Source: Dicaeum eximium (taxonomy: Eukaryota > Chordata > Aves > Passeriformes > Dicaeidae). From it: DNA of 64,000 bases. Below, piece after piece: positions 1 to 10,843 of this stretch. How positions within the stretch are numbered: position 1 is the stretch's first letter; every line of letters starts with the position of its first letter. The stretch covers positions 620,001 through 684,000 of the forward strand of contig VWZP01005600.1 of NCBI GenBank assembly GCA_013396995.1. Reading direction: 5' to 3'. The position numbers and the translations under genes were made by a program. A model generated the notes under the pieces. The model was not told the origin of the DNA, made no database searches, and worked only from the letters and a program-made list of their open reading frames with translations.

Positions 1-904
1 ATGAATATATTAGCTTAATTAAGCTGTTGTACATACACAGTAAAACATTTTGATGGTATTCTGTGGATTTTAACAGCCCTGACAGGCCCAGATGATTTCA
101 CTTTGATTAGGATCCTGTTCTTACTTTGTCTGAGGAAAATGGTATAGGCACTGAAATACACTATTCACAAAACTCATTCACCCACTTGAGTTTTATTATC
201 TGGGAACTTCGCATTTTCCAGTAACTGACCAAATTTTAAAAAATTGAGAAGTGGATCATATCAAGAGCACAAATGGAATCAGCCCCTGAACCTCTGGGAA
301 AGGATTTTCTATGCTGCTTCTCAGAAATCCCTTTATAGTCTTATGACCTGATGGTAGACATGAAATATTCTAGAAATTTCCCTGTCTAGTAAAGACATGT
401 TCTTTGCTGGTAGATTTTAAATTAGTTTTATATACTAACTTTTAGCATTTGCTTCTGCAAAATATTATTTGAGACTTTTCTGTAAGGCAGCATATAATGG
501 CAGAATAACTTGTCCTTGGATTATCATTTTTTCACATCTACATACGTACATATATAAAAGGAGTTTTCAGATATGTATTTTACATTCAAAAATATAGAAA
601 TGTCTCTCTATATTTCTTGATACTTTCATAGCCCTTAATTGACTGTAAAATCTGAGGAAAGGAAAATGGAAATACTACAGTTACATTCTCTAGACCTTTT
701 CTTATTCTGGACCATGTTCTCTCCTCCATGCCTTGTTTTCCTAAAGTGAGACTGCCCCTATGTCCTGAATGACAGGACATATTCTTCCACTAACATATTC
801 TTCTCTCCTTTACTCAGCCATTATTGCCCATTAAGGTACTAATGCCATCAGCAGACCACCCTTGGATATTCACACAGAGGATAAATAAAATCTGGATGCA
901 CAGA
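1..904. other. Non-coding sequence, probable TENM2 intron
   Basis: AT-rich sequence with short open frames on both strands and no recognisable domain. It lies on the transcriptional downstream side of the TENM2 first coding exon, so it is probably part of the same large intron. I see no exon with teneurin-like sequence and no clear repeat until the CR1 remnant that follows. Confidence 0.6.
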
Positions 905-1385
905 AATGATCTGTCCAGTAATTCACAGAAAAGCTGAGTTGGAAGAGGATCATCGAGTCTGACTCCTGGCACAGCCCAACCATCACAGCCTGTGCCTGGG
1001 AGCATTGTCCAAACACCTCCTGAACTCTGTCAGGCTGGGGCTGTGACCTCTTCCCTGGGCACCCTCTTCCTGTGCCCAAACATCTCCTGAGTGAAGAATC
1101 TTTTCTAATATCCAGCCTAAACCTCCTGACACAACATCAGGCCATTCCCTCGGGTCCTGTCACAGGTCACCATAGAGAAGAGATCAGTATCTGCCTCTCC
1201 TCTTCCCCTCACAAAAGAGGGACCTTCTGTACTCTGCTGTATAAGGAATGAGGTCTCTCCTCGTTCCCCTCTTCTCCAGTTGTACAGACCAAGTGCCCTC
1301 AGCAGCTCCTCACATGGCTTCTCCTCAAAGCCCTACCCCAGTCTGGCTGCCCCCCTTTGGGCACCCTACTGTTACTTTGCAGATG
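905..1385 (-). mobile_element. CR1 LINE 3'-end fragment
   Basis: The plus strand reads as the reverse complement of the CR1 3' region known from birds. Segments in order are a degenerate gttggaag-gatcatcgagtc, gagcattgtccaaacacctc, ttctaatatccagcctaaac, ggccattccctcgggtcctg, and cccctcttctccag. The element is therefore on the minus strand with its 3' end near 905. It is a 5'-truncated copy, the usual state of CR1. Indels and substitutions are spread throughout and the terminal octamer repeat is degraded, so it is old. The apparent frames here (for example on the minus strand at 814-1079) come from the repeat and are not genes. Confidence 0.92.
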
Positions 1386-3179
1386 AAGTATAGTTTCACA
1401 AAAGATGAAAAAATACCTAAGTCATTTCATATCCACTCAGTCCACCGTGGATCCATGGAGAATACTGCCTGTGGAATCCTGATGACAAAGTTCATCAAGA
1501 ACAACTCAGCCCTCCTTGCCCCAGTGCCAGCACAAACCACAGAACGTATGAACTGGAGAGAGGAAGCCCAGGCACAGCCTGGCCTGGGGCAAAGGTTTAG
1601 TGTCCCCTTCAAGGAGTAGCATCCTTGCAGCTCTAATGATGCTGGGAGCTCAGGCACAGCAAGACCTCGTAGGGCACAGGTGAGGGCAGCAATTCCACTG
1701 CTTGCCATGCCCTGGCCAGTCAGACTGCTCAGCTGTGAGCCCACAGCCAGAACGCTGGGCCACCAGCCAGACTGCACTGCCAGCACAGGCAAGCAAGGGT
1801 GGCTTCTTACAGTGTGAGACAGCCCCTCCTACACCCGGGGCTGGCAGGGAGCTGAGAGGAGCTGAACTGCCCTCCCTAAAGTGTCACTTGCAAAGCAGGA
1901 CTGAAATGTGCAGGCAGAATCCATTCTTGCACGCTGAAAGCTTTTCTAGGATTCTTGTAGCATCTACTACTTTGCTGGTGACACTAAGAGAAAAGAGATA
2001 GATAACATCAGATCCTTATTGGTGGAAAAGAAAGAAACTTCTTTCCCTTGAAGAACACAGCACTAAAAATAGAAAGTCACAGGGTTTTTGCTTTTTCACA
2101 GGAAACAGAGCTTAGCAGTCTCCATCCTCAGTCCCTTCATCCCCTCCTGCAGCAACCACTAGATGATTTTCATTAAAGGAAGGCAGTTAAACCCAGCTGC
2201 TCCCTTAAGGTGTACACAATCTCTCGCACAAAACCAGATCAGCAGTATTCTAGTTTAGCAGTGTAATATGATGTTATGCACTTGATCATCATTGCCCATA
2301 ATCTACATGCTGTGAATAGTCTCTCAATAGAATAGATGTTTTCCTTTAAATTATGACATTACTTCTATTATCTCCTTAGTGCACTTCCTTGTACAGAAAT
2401 TTACTGTTTCAGTTATTTAGGATATAAACACTTACTAACAGTGTGTTGAATTCAATGATGTACTACTGTACTCATTATCCCTGCTAAGCCTAGAAAGCAT
2501 CACCATTTAAGCAAAGGTTACTTTCCCCTAACCCCTAGGCAGAGGTCTCATTTGGCTGATCACAAACTGCATGAATTGCCCTTCTGAAGATTAATCTAAT
2601 CCAGCTGTGATCGCTACAAGATGCCTCAGAGAAAGAGCTCTGAAACCAGTAATGCACAGATAAGATAAATTTGCCTTCAACACATCAAGTTCAAGACTGG
2701 GCTAAGTCTGAAATCAAAAGGATAAATATAACTCACAGTCTTTGCTACTACAATCAGTTACAGAAAGTAAGAATAACAGAAATATATCGATTTAAGACAT
2801 TCCATCCTTTCTCAAGTTTTTACGTTCACAGCTATAATGATTTTGCTGGCAGGAGCATCACAATTTAGGTCCAATCTCTGGAAGAGGTCTTTCTTTTTAA
2901 AAATCTCTGATGCACACTTAATTTTACTCAATTCTTTATAAATTCAGTCTGCTTTGGTCCCTTCTGCAGCGAACGGACCAGAAGCAGCAAAACAAAATGT
3001 TTGTGCAGGTTGCAATGCTTGGTTTTAATGTAAATTTCATTTCCTAGCTTCTCCCATCAATGACAGAAGAATTCTTTAATAGTCTTTTATAAACTATAAA
3101 TCTTTTATAAATATCTTATATAAGATTTATAATAATCTTTTATAAACTATTGCTTGCTCCTTTCTGACTCTGAGATGCC
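1386..3179. other. Non-coding intronic stretch between CR1 and LTR fragments
   Basis: Unique-looking sequence. Roughly 1500-1900 is more GC-rich and has overlapping open frames on both strands without recognisable motifs; the rest is AT-rich. An AT-rich inverted repeat at 3083-3150 is listed separately. No splice-flanked coding segment of a known family was recognised. Confidence 0.55.
3083..3150. repeat. AT-rich imperfect inverted repeat with direct-repeat ends
   Basis: The 15-base word tcttttataaactat occurs at 3083-3097 and again at 3136-3150. Between the copies, ttataaat(at)cttat is followed by the complementary ataagatttataa, with a central perfect palindrome tcttatataaga. The block could fold as a hairpin with a 2-nt bulge. 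It may be a degenerate local duplication; no transposon family is recognised. Confidence 0.6.
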
Positions 3180-3315
3180 TGTGCTGGGCTGCCTTGGGCT
3201 GGGATGGAGTTGATTTTCTTCACTGCAGCTGGTATGGGTCTGTGAGGGTTCAGCTATTGCAGAGCAGCTCTTTCACTGAGTCAGAGTGTAAGAACTCTCT
3301 GCTCCCCTCTATCCC
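3180..3315 (+). mobile_element. Avian endogenous-retrovirus (ERVL-like) LTR fragment
   Basis: The segment ggctgggatggagttgattt followed by tcttcactgcagctggtatg matches the 5' part of a common avian solo-LTR family. The downstream piece ctattgcagagcagctcttt-cactgagtcagag also follows that consensus. Only the 5' part is present. No TATA region, R/U5 end, internal region or matching second LTR was seen, so this is a truncated, inactive remnant. Family assignment is from memory and the right boundary is approximate. Confidence 0.65.
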
Positions 3316-4938
3316 ATCAGCTCTATTTCTGGCATCACCTTATGGTGATGAAACTGATTTTGATGATATGCTGGCTTAGGGAAAGGTATACATTTATGGC
3401 TTTCTCCTCAAGTGCTGTTGTTGATTGAAGACAAAATCAGATCTGAGAAGACAAGAGGATGGAGCTAGGTAGCAAACATGACTATTTATTATCTACCCCA
3501 CACAGCCCACATTAAAATGCAACCTTTCAGGCTAACACTTTACTTTCTCAGCCAACCTTTCCAACTTTTCCAAGCTCTAAGGAATGGTAAAAGGAGCACA
3601 GCTTCATTTATTATAAAGGGATGTGTTATTCCTACCGACTGTCCATTCTCACACCTGAAGGAGACAGATGTGAGCAATTCTGTAAGCAATTGCTCTGCTC
3701 TCCTCTGTGCTTCACCCTTCTGTGCTCTCCCTGGGCACACTTCTCCTCCTTCTCCTTGCTGATTAAGTGCCAGCAGAAAGAAAATTCCAGGCTGAGCCTC
3801 CCCTATTATTCTGTGTCTGGCAGCAGAAAGCTGGGTCAGCCCTGCTCAGAGCTGACCTCGGGGCCAGCAGCAGCTCCTGGGCACACCTGAGAGCTCCCAG
3901 CCCTTCTGCACTCAGACTCCAGCAGATCTGCTGTATTCCAGCACAGATGCACAGACAGACAGAGGGGAAGGATTCCCAGACCTGGAATCTCCCATGGAAA
4001 GCATGGAGATGCCTTGGTTTAACCAACACAACATCCACTGCAGGCAACATGAGGGATTTTCTCCAGCATCCATCTCAGAGCCAGGCAGATACTCCCAGTC
4101 CAGTCTGCAAACAAAACAACCCCAAGAGACTAAAATTCAGCTCCTGTTGCTTTTTCCTTTTACAAGCAGCAGAGAAAGAACACAATGTGAAGCCTCATGG
4201 CAAATCATGAAGTTCTTGTAAACTCCCCAGCTCTGGTCCAAATGCCATCAAAGTAATAGTGGGTTTCGGAGGTGGTGTTTGGGATTGTTTGTTTGTTTGG
4301 GTGTTTTTAACAGAATTTTATGAAAAAGAATTAGAGTGAGTATTTTCTATTCCCAGCCCCAAAATGGATCAAACTGTTGAATAATTTTGTTAAATGCCTG
4401 TTTCCTTTTAAGAGATAGTGAATTTCTAAATAAAATCCATCACAGAAACACAAGAAAAGATTAGAAATTTCTGTGTACTTCAAGTGACAGGTAGCATAAA
4501 GAACACAGAAAGAATTATTTTAAATTTGTTTTTTTATGTTAACCAACCCGCTCAACACCTGATACTATCTCCTGTCACACAAGCATAGTATTTTCCTATG
4601 AAGGAATAACAACTGCAGCTGCAAGGAAAATGCAAACTTCAAACAGTAGTCACTTTTAAAGACAATATCAGGAAAGAATGAAGTGCAATCTCAACAGAGG
4701 AGAGCTACCATTTAGTATCTGTATTGGCTATGCATGTTTGCAATTCACACTTAGGCTCATTTGGCACAAAGTAGTACAATACTTACAGCATGGTCCCACA
4801 AAATTTAAAGTCAGTTTTCACCAGTAAAAAAAAGTCATTTTCATTCTAGTCTAGCTCAGAAGATTTAGGTCTCCTGTTGTTCAAGTATTTTCAGTTATAT
4901 CAGAAAAGGACAGTGAGTTCTCCTTGATTTCCAGTTGA

Positions 4939-4969
4939 CTCTCTCTCTCTCTGTATATATATATATATA
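4939..4969. repeat. Compound (CT)7 / (TA)n microsatellite
   Basis: Seven CT units (4939-4952) are followed by one G and then eight TA units (4954-4969), trailing into a catacatata tail. This is a typical compound dinucleotide repeat, likely length-polymorphic. Confidence 0.9.
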
Positions 4970-7900
4970 CATACATATAAAGTACTTTTTTTTTATAAAA
5001 TCCCTGCATGTCTGTTTATCTTCACTGATACACTAAACTAAGTTCAATTATTAAGAAAAAGCTCTACAAAAATCTGAAGCAAACAACCAGTGGATAAATG
5101 AGCTGTTGATACTTTGCTGAATTAATGAAAAGCCTTTTTCTTATTTTTATACTCTTAAATCAAGATTTTAAAAGTGACAAAAAATAAACCACTGTTCATG
5201 ACTTGATAAATAAACTGTGCTCTCAAGAAACAGCAGAAGTCACTGGTAATAAGCTTTCATACTTCCATAACTGTTTAATTGGGAACTCTCAAAAAACCTG
5301 AATCAGCTGTCAACACAGACAAAACCTTAATTGTTTCTCTATACCTTGCTTCACAAGCTGGGAACACGGCTACTCCATATTTTATGAAGGTCCCCAGGCA
5401 CACATAAAGATTTCTGAGCACTAGCAGCTGTCAGCTCTTTAGTCACAAGGTGCTTCTTCACTGTAAATACCATGTCACTTAGAAATAATGGTAATGTAAA
5501 TTGTAACCTGTACAGTAGAATAAAAAGTTTAAACCATTATTCGGCTAAGAACTTGTGTTTATGTTCTGAATTATGTTGCTCCTAACAGGTTTTAGAAATG
5601 ACAGAGATGCCAGCCTTCAACTCTGCATTTCTAATCCTACTAGGAGCACCATCAGCAGACCAATAGGAATGACTTTGAGGACTGAGAAAATAATTTATCT
5701 AAAATGAAGAGGTTCCCAAAAAAATCAAACATTTTAAACTGGGAACCACATCAATTGAAAAAATCACATTAAAAAATCCACATAAACTTCATGCCAAACT
5801 TGGAGAATAATGAAATTAAAATCATTAGAGCACTATAATTTTGGAGTAAAGGACAAACATCCTATAATTAGGTACCAAGGAAAACAGATGAAGCTCTTTG
5901 AGAAGTTTACCTACAAACAATCACATTTTCTTTTATTCATCAACTGCCTTCATTATATGAGACGATCAGGAAACATCTGTATTTATTTGACAATTATAAA
6001 CTGCTTTCAGCTTTTCACTTTTAATCCTAGCTAAATAATTAGTTATTTTCATCAGCCAGTCAGTTGTGGTATTATGAATGGCTCAGCTGGCACCAATCCA
6101 GATGACAACTGGTCCTGAACTTTGCTACAGACAAAACACAAACCCTTGATACACAGGATTCCTTTCATTCTGCCAGTGACTGCTGTGTGCACACTGCACG
6201 TGCTACCCCAGGCACACCAACACAGATCTGCCCTGCTGGCACATCAGAGCCACCAGCTCCACTGCTGAGCTCGCTGCTCGTGCCAGGCGTCCGAGGACCT
6301 GTGGGGGAAGAAATATGATCTCCTCCCATGCACCTCCTTTCCTTCCCTGCTCTTGGTTTCTTTGGTCCCAGCAAGCGTGGGAACCCAACCCCCTGGGCCC
6401 TTTGGAGGTGGTTCCCACTGCTGAGTTCTTTGCCAAGGATGAAGAACGTGCAGGACTCTCTTTCTCTGGGTCTTCAGGTTTTGGTTTATTCTTATCTCAT
6501 CTTAAGTTCAGCACCATCTGCACACCAGACTCAGTATGCAAGAAGCAAGCCACAAAATAGACCCCAAACACCCAAACCAAGGCCTTTTAAAGCTGTTTAA
6601 CCCAATTATATTCTAACACATACTTTGTTTTTACTTTTCTACCAACAACTTCTACTAATCTATGCACGTGACTTCCACATTATTGCTTACTCTAACCAAT
6701 AACTTTCTGCCACCAGTGCTACAGAAAATGGAGCTGAAGAGGGACAAAAAGGAAGAAGGGACAACACCCAAAATCCTCCATCTTGTCTCCTATTCACTCT
6801 CATATTAAAACCCTAAAACTCTAAATTCTTCACCATGTGATAAACTACTACCATTACATACTATTACCTAATTCAAACCTGTGTGCTCTAACTCATCCCA
6901 AAGCTTTGGTAATTTTTTTCCAGGGACAAAGGTTAAAAGCAGTGTTATACTGAGGGTCAGAGCCTCCCAAAACAGGCAGAGAGACATTCTCTGTGCCCTG
7001 GACTCCAACACCTACCTTGCAGTGTTTTCCAGGCAGTCACAACACCTGCTGTTGGATTTTGTTTTCCTGGTTCCCGTGTACCCCATTGAACACCAAGGTT
7101 TTAGTGCTGCACCCAGCAGTGGTGCTGGCAGGCACGGGCTGTTCCAAGGCTCTCTTCCCACCTCAGCACCACAGCTCCCCTTGGTTAATGTAAACTGCTT
7201 CTCTATTTCATCTCCACTTCTCTGTGTTTCGGTGGTTTAGAATTTCAGTAGCAGAGTTTTAATTTAGGCTACTTTTCCCTTCTTCAGTGAACAGAGAAGA
7301 TGCACACATTAATGTGCAATAAACAGGTTATAGATTCTGTTTATTCAAACCTTCTGCTGTTTGAAACCACGTCTTTGTTCTGTAAAACCCCAGTGGAACA
7401 ATAGGGCCAGTTGTTGCACTTCTGTTGTCCCTTCCCTCTCACTTTTGTCTCAGATTTGAAGGACTGCCAGCACTGACTTTATTGGTTAATAATACAGGGA
7501 CACGCAAGTGTGCCAAAGAGTGAGTCAAGCTCCTACCCTCACTCTGCATTAAGTTTAACAGGTGGCAGTGTGCGATCCTCTGAAGAGAAATTATCAAGAT
7601 ATCTCAATCAGAACAACAATTTTGTCAAATAATCTTTTATGCATGGAAAAAATGTTGACCCTGATTTTCATAACCTGACTTTGAAATTAATGATTTTCCC
7701 CCACTAGATCAAATATTCTACGCAAGAACCAGTTGTAATTAAAAAAATACTGCACTTGTCTTTCATTTAGTTCTGCATTAAAAATTTTTCAGCTTAAGTC
7801 CAAAATCTTTGTGAGGTGTTATTTTTAAGAGATAATACAGCAAATACTACAAAATCATACCAAAATTAAGTTGGTTTGAAAGCGAGTTACTGTGCAGGCT

Positions 7901-8548
7901 GTGTTATCTGACTATTTTTAACACACACATCATCTCAATTGCTAAGTGCCTTTACTTGCTTCATAAGTGCCTTGCAGATCAGGTGAAATGATAAATTCAC
8001 ATCTCACTAATAAAGGTCAAGTATGCCTAGGCATCATACGATTACATTTTTTTTTTTTAATTTATCGTGATCATCATTCTTATTTTTGAGTTTGCAGACT
8101 CCAATTACAGAACTCTTCTATTTAGCAAGAGAGAGATTAGATTGGATTATTCATTAATCCTCCCAGTAGTTCACACTTTTCAGCCTACCAGCATTTTGCA
8201 AAGAAGCATTTTAGGCTAGTTCACATAACTTCCTTTTGGTTATATGGGAGTCACAAGCAGTTCTGAACCCAAAACCTTTGAAAGGGAGCATGGAGTATGT
8301 AAGGACAGCACCGGAGAACAGGGATGGGAAAAAACTCCCCTTTCTGCTGCTTACAGGATGCCTTGGATGAGAGCTTGTCCATTCTGCTCCCAGCCTCTCC
8401 CCCATGACCTGAATACTGACAGCAGCACTGCCTGCTGCTCTTGGATGTCTTTTGCCTGTGGCCTTGCAGTCAGTGTCTTATCAGGAAAAATTGTGTTCTT
8501 AATTACGAGTGGGACAGGGCACATGAGCTAAGCTGGCCGGTGGCTTCA

Positions 8549-8564
8549 GGTGGCTTAAGCCACC
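8549..8564. repeat. Perfect 16-bp palindrome
   Basis: GGTGGCTTAAGCCACC equals its own reverse complement. A direct partial copy (ggtggcttca) lies immediately upstream at 8539-8548. It could be a dimeric binding site or a chance cruciform; no function can be read from sequence alone. Confidence 0.85.
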
Positions 8565-8858
8565 ATGACGGGCTCTGGATACTCAGATTTATCCATCACT
8601 TTCAGACTGATCAACTCTGATTTGGCTGAGCATATTAAAGCTTGCCAGCACCTCTATTTAAATTTCAGATTTGTAGTTCTCAAAGGCATTTGCTTGTTCT
8701 ATATTCTTTTTTGTTATCTCTTTAAAGGCTTCAGAACAGAGAACAGACATACATGTCACAAAACTACCCTTGGATTTAAGTTCTTCTACAACTTTTTTTA
8801 TGGGAACTGAACACAGAATAAGTTTTATAGAGCTTTGGGGTATTTTTAAGCTTTTTTT

Positions 8859-8873
8859 GTTTGTTTGTTTGTT
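8859..8873. repeat. (GTTT)n simple repeat
   Basis: Consecutive GTTT units follow a T7 run, forming a short tetranucleotide repeat. A shorter GTTT run occurs near 4286-4300. Confidence 0.8.
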
Positions 8874-10735
8874 CATTTTAAACTGGGAATTTGGTGAACA
8901 ATGTGCATGGATATAGAACCAAGGAGAGAACCATTTCATCCTTGAAAAGGAAAGCCTGAGGAGAGAATCCTCCATCCCAAAAAGTGAACAATCCAAAAGC
9001 TTCCAAGTATTTCTGACCTAGAAAGTCACAGCAGAAATCCATAGCCAAAATAATCAGAAGTATACAGTTGAGATTACTGTGCTCCTCTAAATTATTTTAG
9101 GGATAACTTTAAGAACTCCACAGCAGGAACCCACAAATCAAGTCATTCAAATTCAAATATGTTCTCTGTAGGGGAAAAAGATACTCTAGTTTAAAGAATT
9201 TTTAGTAAAAATCAAGCACCGAACTAGTGATATTCCCGTTGATCCTTATTAATATTACTTATATGTAAGAACACGTTTGAAAATGAGCTTGGAAGTGAAG
9301 TTGTTTTCCAAATCAAATGCAGGATAACATGCACAGACAGCAGGGAGCAGAGGCTCACCCAGTGAACACTGCAGGCTGGGGCTGCAGAGGCTCTGCCTCC
9401 ACCTCCCTGGACCAGCCACATCCAGCCAGAATTAGTAAAGCCTGACTTGAAAGAGCTGGTAGCAGAAAATTTGTGAACAGGAAACTGGAACAAGCACCAT
9501 GAGGCATATGGGCTCTTCTAACTAAATGGGAACAACATTGCCATTTGGTTTCCATTTTTCCTAAAATTATGGGGTTTAATTTTTGACCTATTTAACAATA
9601 CTTGCCTCTTCAGAGTCCCACTGCAGGCACACAGCAAATGGGTAATACTGCTCAAAATTTGTTTCCACTGCAGACTAATACCACTGCTTTTTTTAAATCA
9701 GCTTTTAACATTCCTGTTATCAGGAAATGCCCTTTTTAGAGAGGAAAATGAAACCTACACCAGCCTGCTCTTATGAATGCCTCAAGCATTCAAAATTAGC
9801 AGTGAGAATCCTGTGGATATTGTATGCTCCTGTCTTAAGAGCAGATGTGGCACTGTATAGTTTTGGTATTAAGTACTGTCAAGGTTCCTTTCAAGCAAAG
9901 AACTATTTATCTACTTAACATAGAACATAACCAACTTTTGTAAGTTTCATATATTACATTTATTTCAAAATGCTTGGCATTATTAATCCTTTTTATATTG
10001 TTAATATAAAGATTCTGCTTCAAAACCCCAGAAAGTTTATTTTTTTCCTCTCTTTTTTGCATTGCATGCACTGATGAACTAGCCTGCTCAGCAAGCATTT
10101 AACAGATTAGACACTTGAACATGGTTTCAGGCAATGCTCTCTCATGTTTCTGCGTATTGCCTGATAAACACTTCAAAGTAAACCGCTCATAAATATGAAA
10201 TGAAAAGCCAAGAAGTCGTTATGCACAGCTTTGAGATACAAATCTCTTTATTCCCCTCTGAAGTGGAATTTGATTGACATAATGAGTCATAGATCCTGTC
10301 CAGGGACACACTGCCTTATCCCCTTTTCCTCAGGAGACAGGGAGTCTTTAAAGAAATCCACTTCAGAACTTTCTGACAGACAGCTCCAGGAAAGTTGAAC
10401 ACTACACAAATGTATTATTTTGTATTAATACCTACCTCAACACCTGTGACACGTGTCAAAGATTGACTCCAAAGCCCCAACACCTAACCCTGTTAAAGGA
10501 GGCCAAATCTGAGATGTCCATTCCATCTCATTATCACGGGCACAGTGGCACAGGGCCACAAAGGAGAGTTCCCAGAGCCACAGGGACTCCTGCAGAGCTG
10601 GGCTCTGTCCTGGGCTGATCCCCAGGGCCCCTCTGTGAGCCTGGGCAGCAGCAGCTCCATCCTCACCCAGGCAGGAACAGCTGGTTCCTGGTGGAGCTTC
10701 AGGAGGAACAGGTGCCACTCCACCTTGAAGCCTGG

Positions 10736-10843
10736 CTCTTTTCCTTTTCCCTTCCTCATTCCTTTACCTTTTCCTTTTCTCTTTCATTTCTCCTTTCCTT
10801 TCCCTTTCCNCCCCCTTTTTCCTTTTCCCCTTTCCCTTCCCCC
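10736..10843. repeat. Polypyrimidine (TTCC/TTTCC-rich) tract with one ambiguous base
   Basis: Of 108 bases, all are C or T except A at 10758, 10766 and 10786 and the single N at 10810. Units resemble CCTTTT/CCCTTT. Such homopurine-homopyrimidine tracts can form triplex (H-DNA) and are hard to sequence, which probably explains the N. An open frame reading through it (Phe/Pro/Ser-rich) is an artefact of the repeat. Confidence 0.92.

Larger units (their letters stand above)
3316..10735. other. Non-coding intronic stretch, mainly unique sequence
   Basis: Mostly AT-rich DNA without a supportable exon. It holds a (CT)n(TA)n microsatellite near 4939-4969, poly-T near 8049-8060, a (GTTT)n run near 8859-8873 and a 16-bp palindrome at 8549-8564. 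Slightly GC-rich patches near 3700-4000, 6180-6480 and 10540-10735 give longer open frames, but these overlap on opposite strands, lack domains and look like chance frames. Confidence 0.55.

Noticed and set aside
3767..4210. 147-codon plus-strand frame
   Set aside because: No recognisable domain; overlapped by other-strand frames; no splice signals or codon pattern of a real gene.
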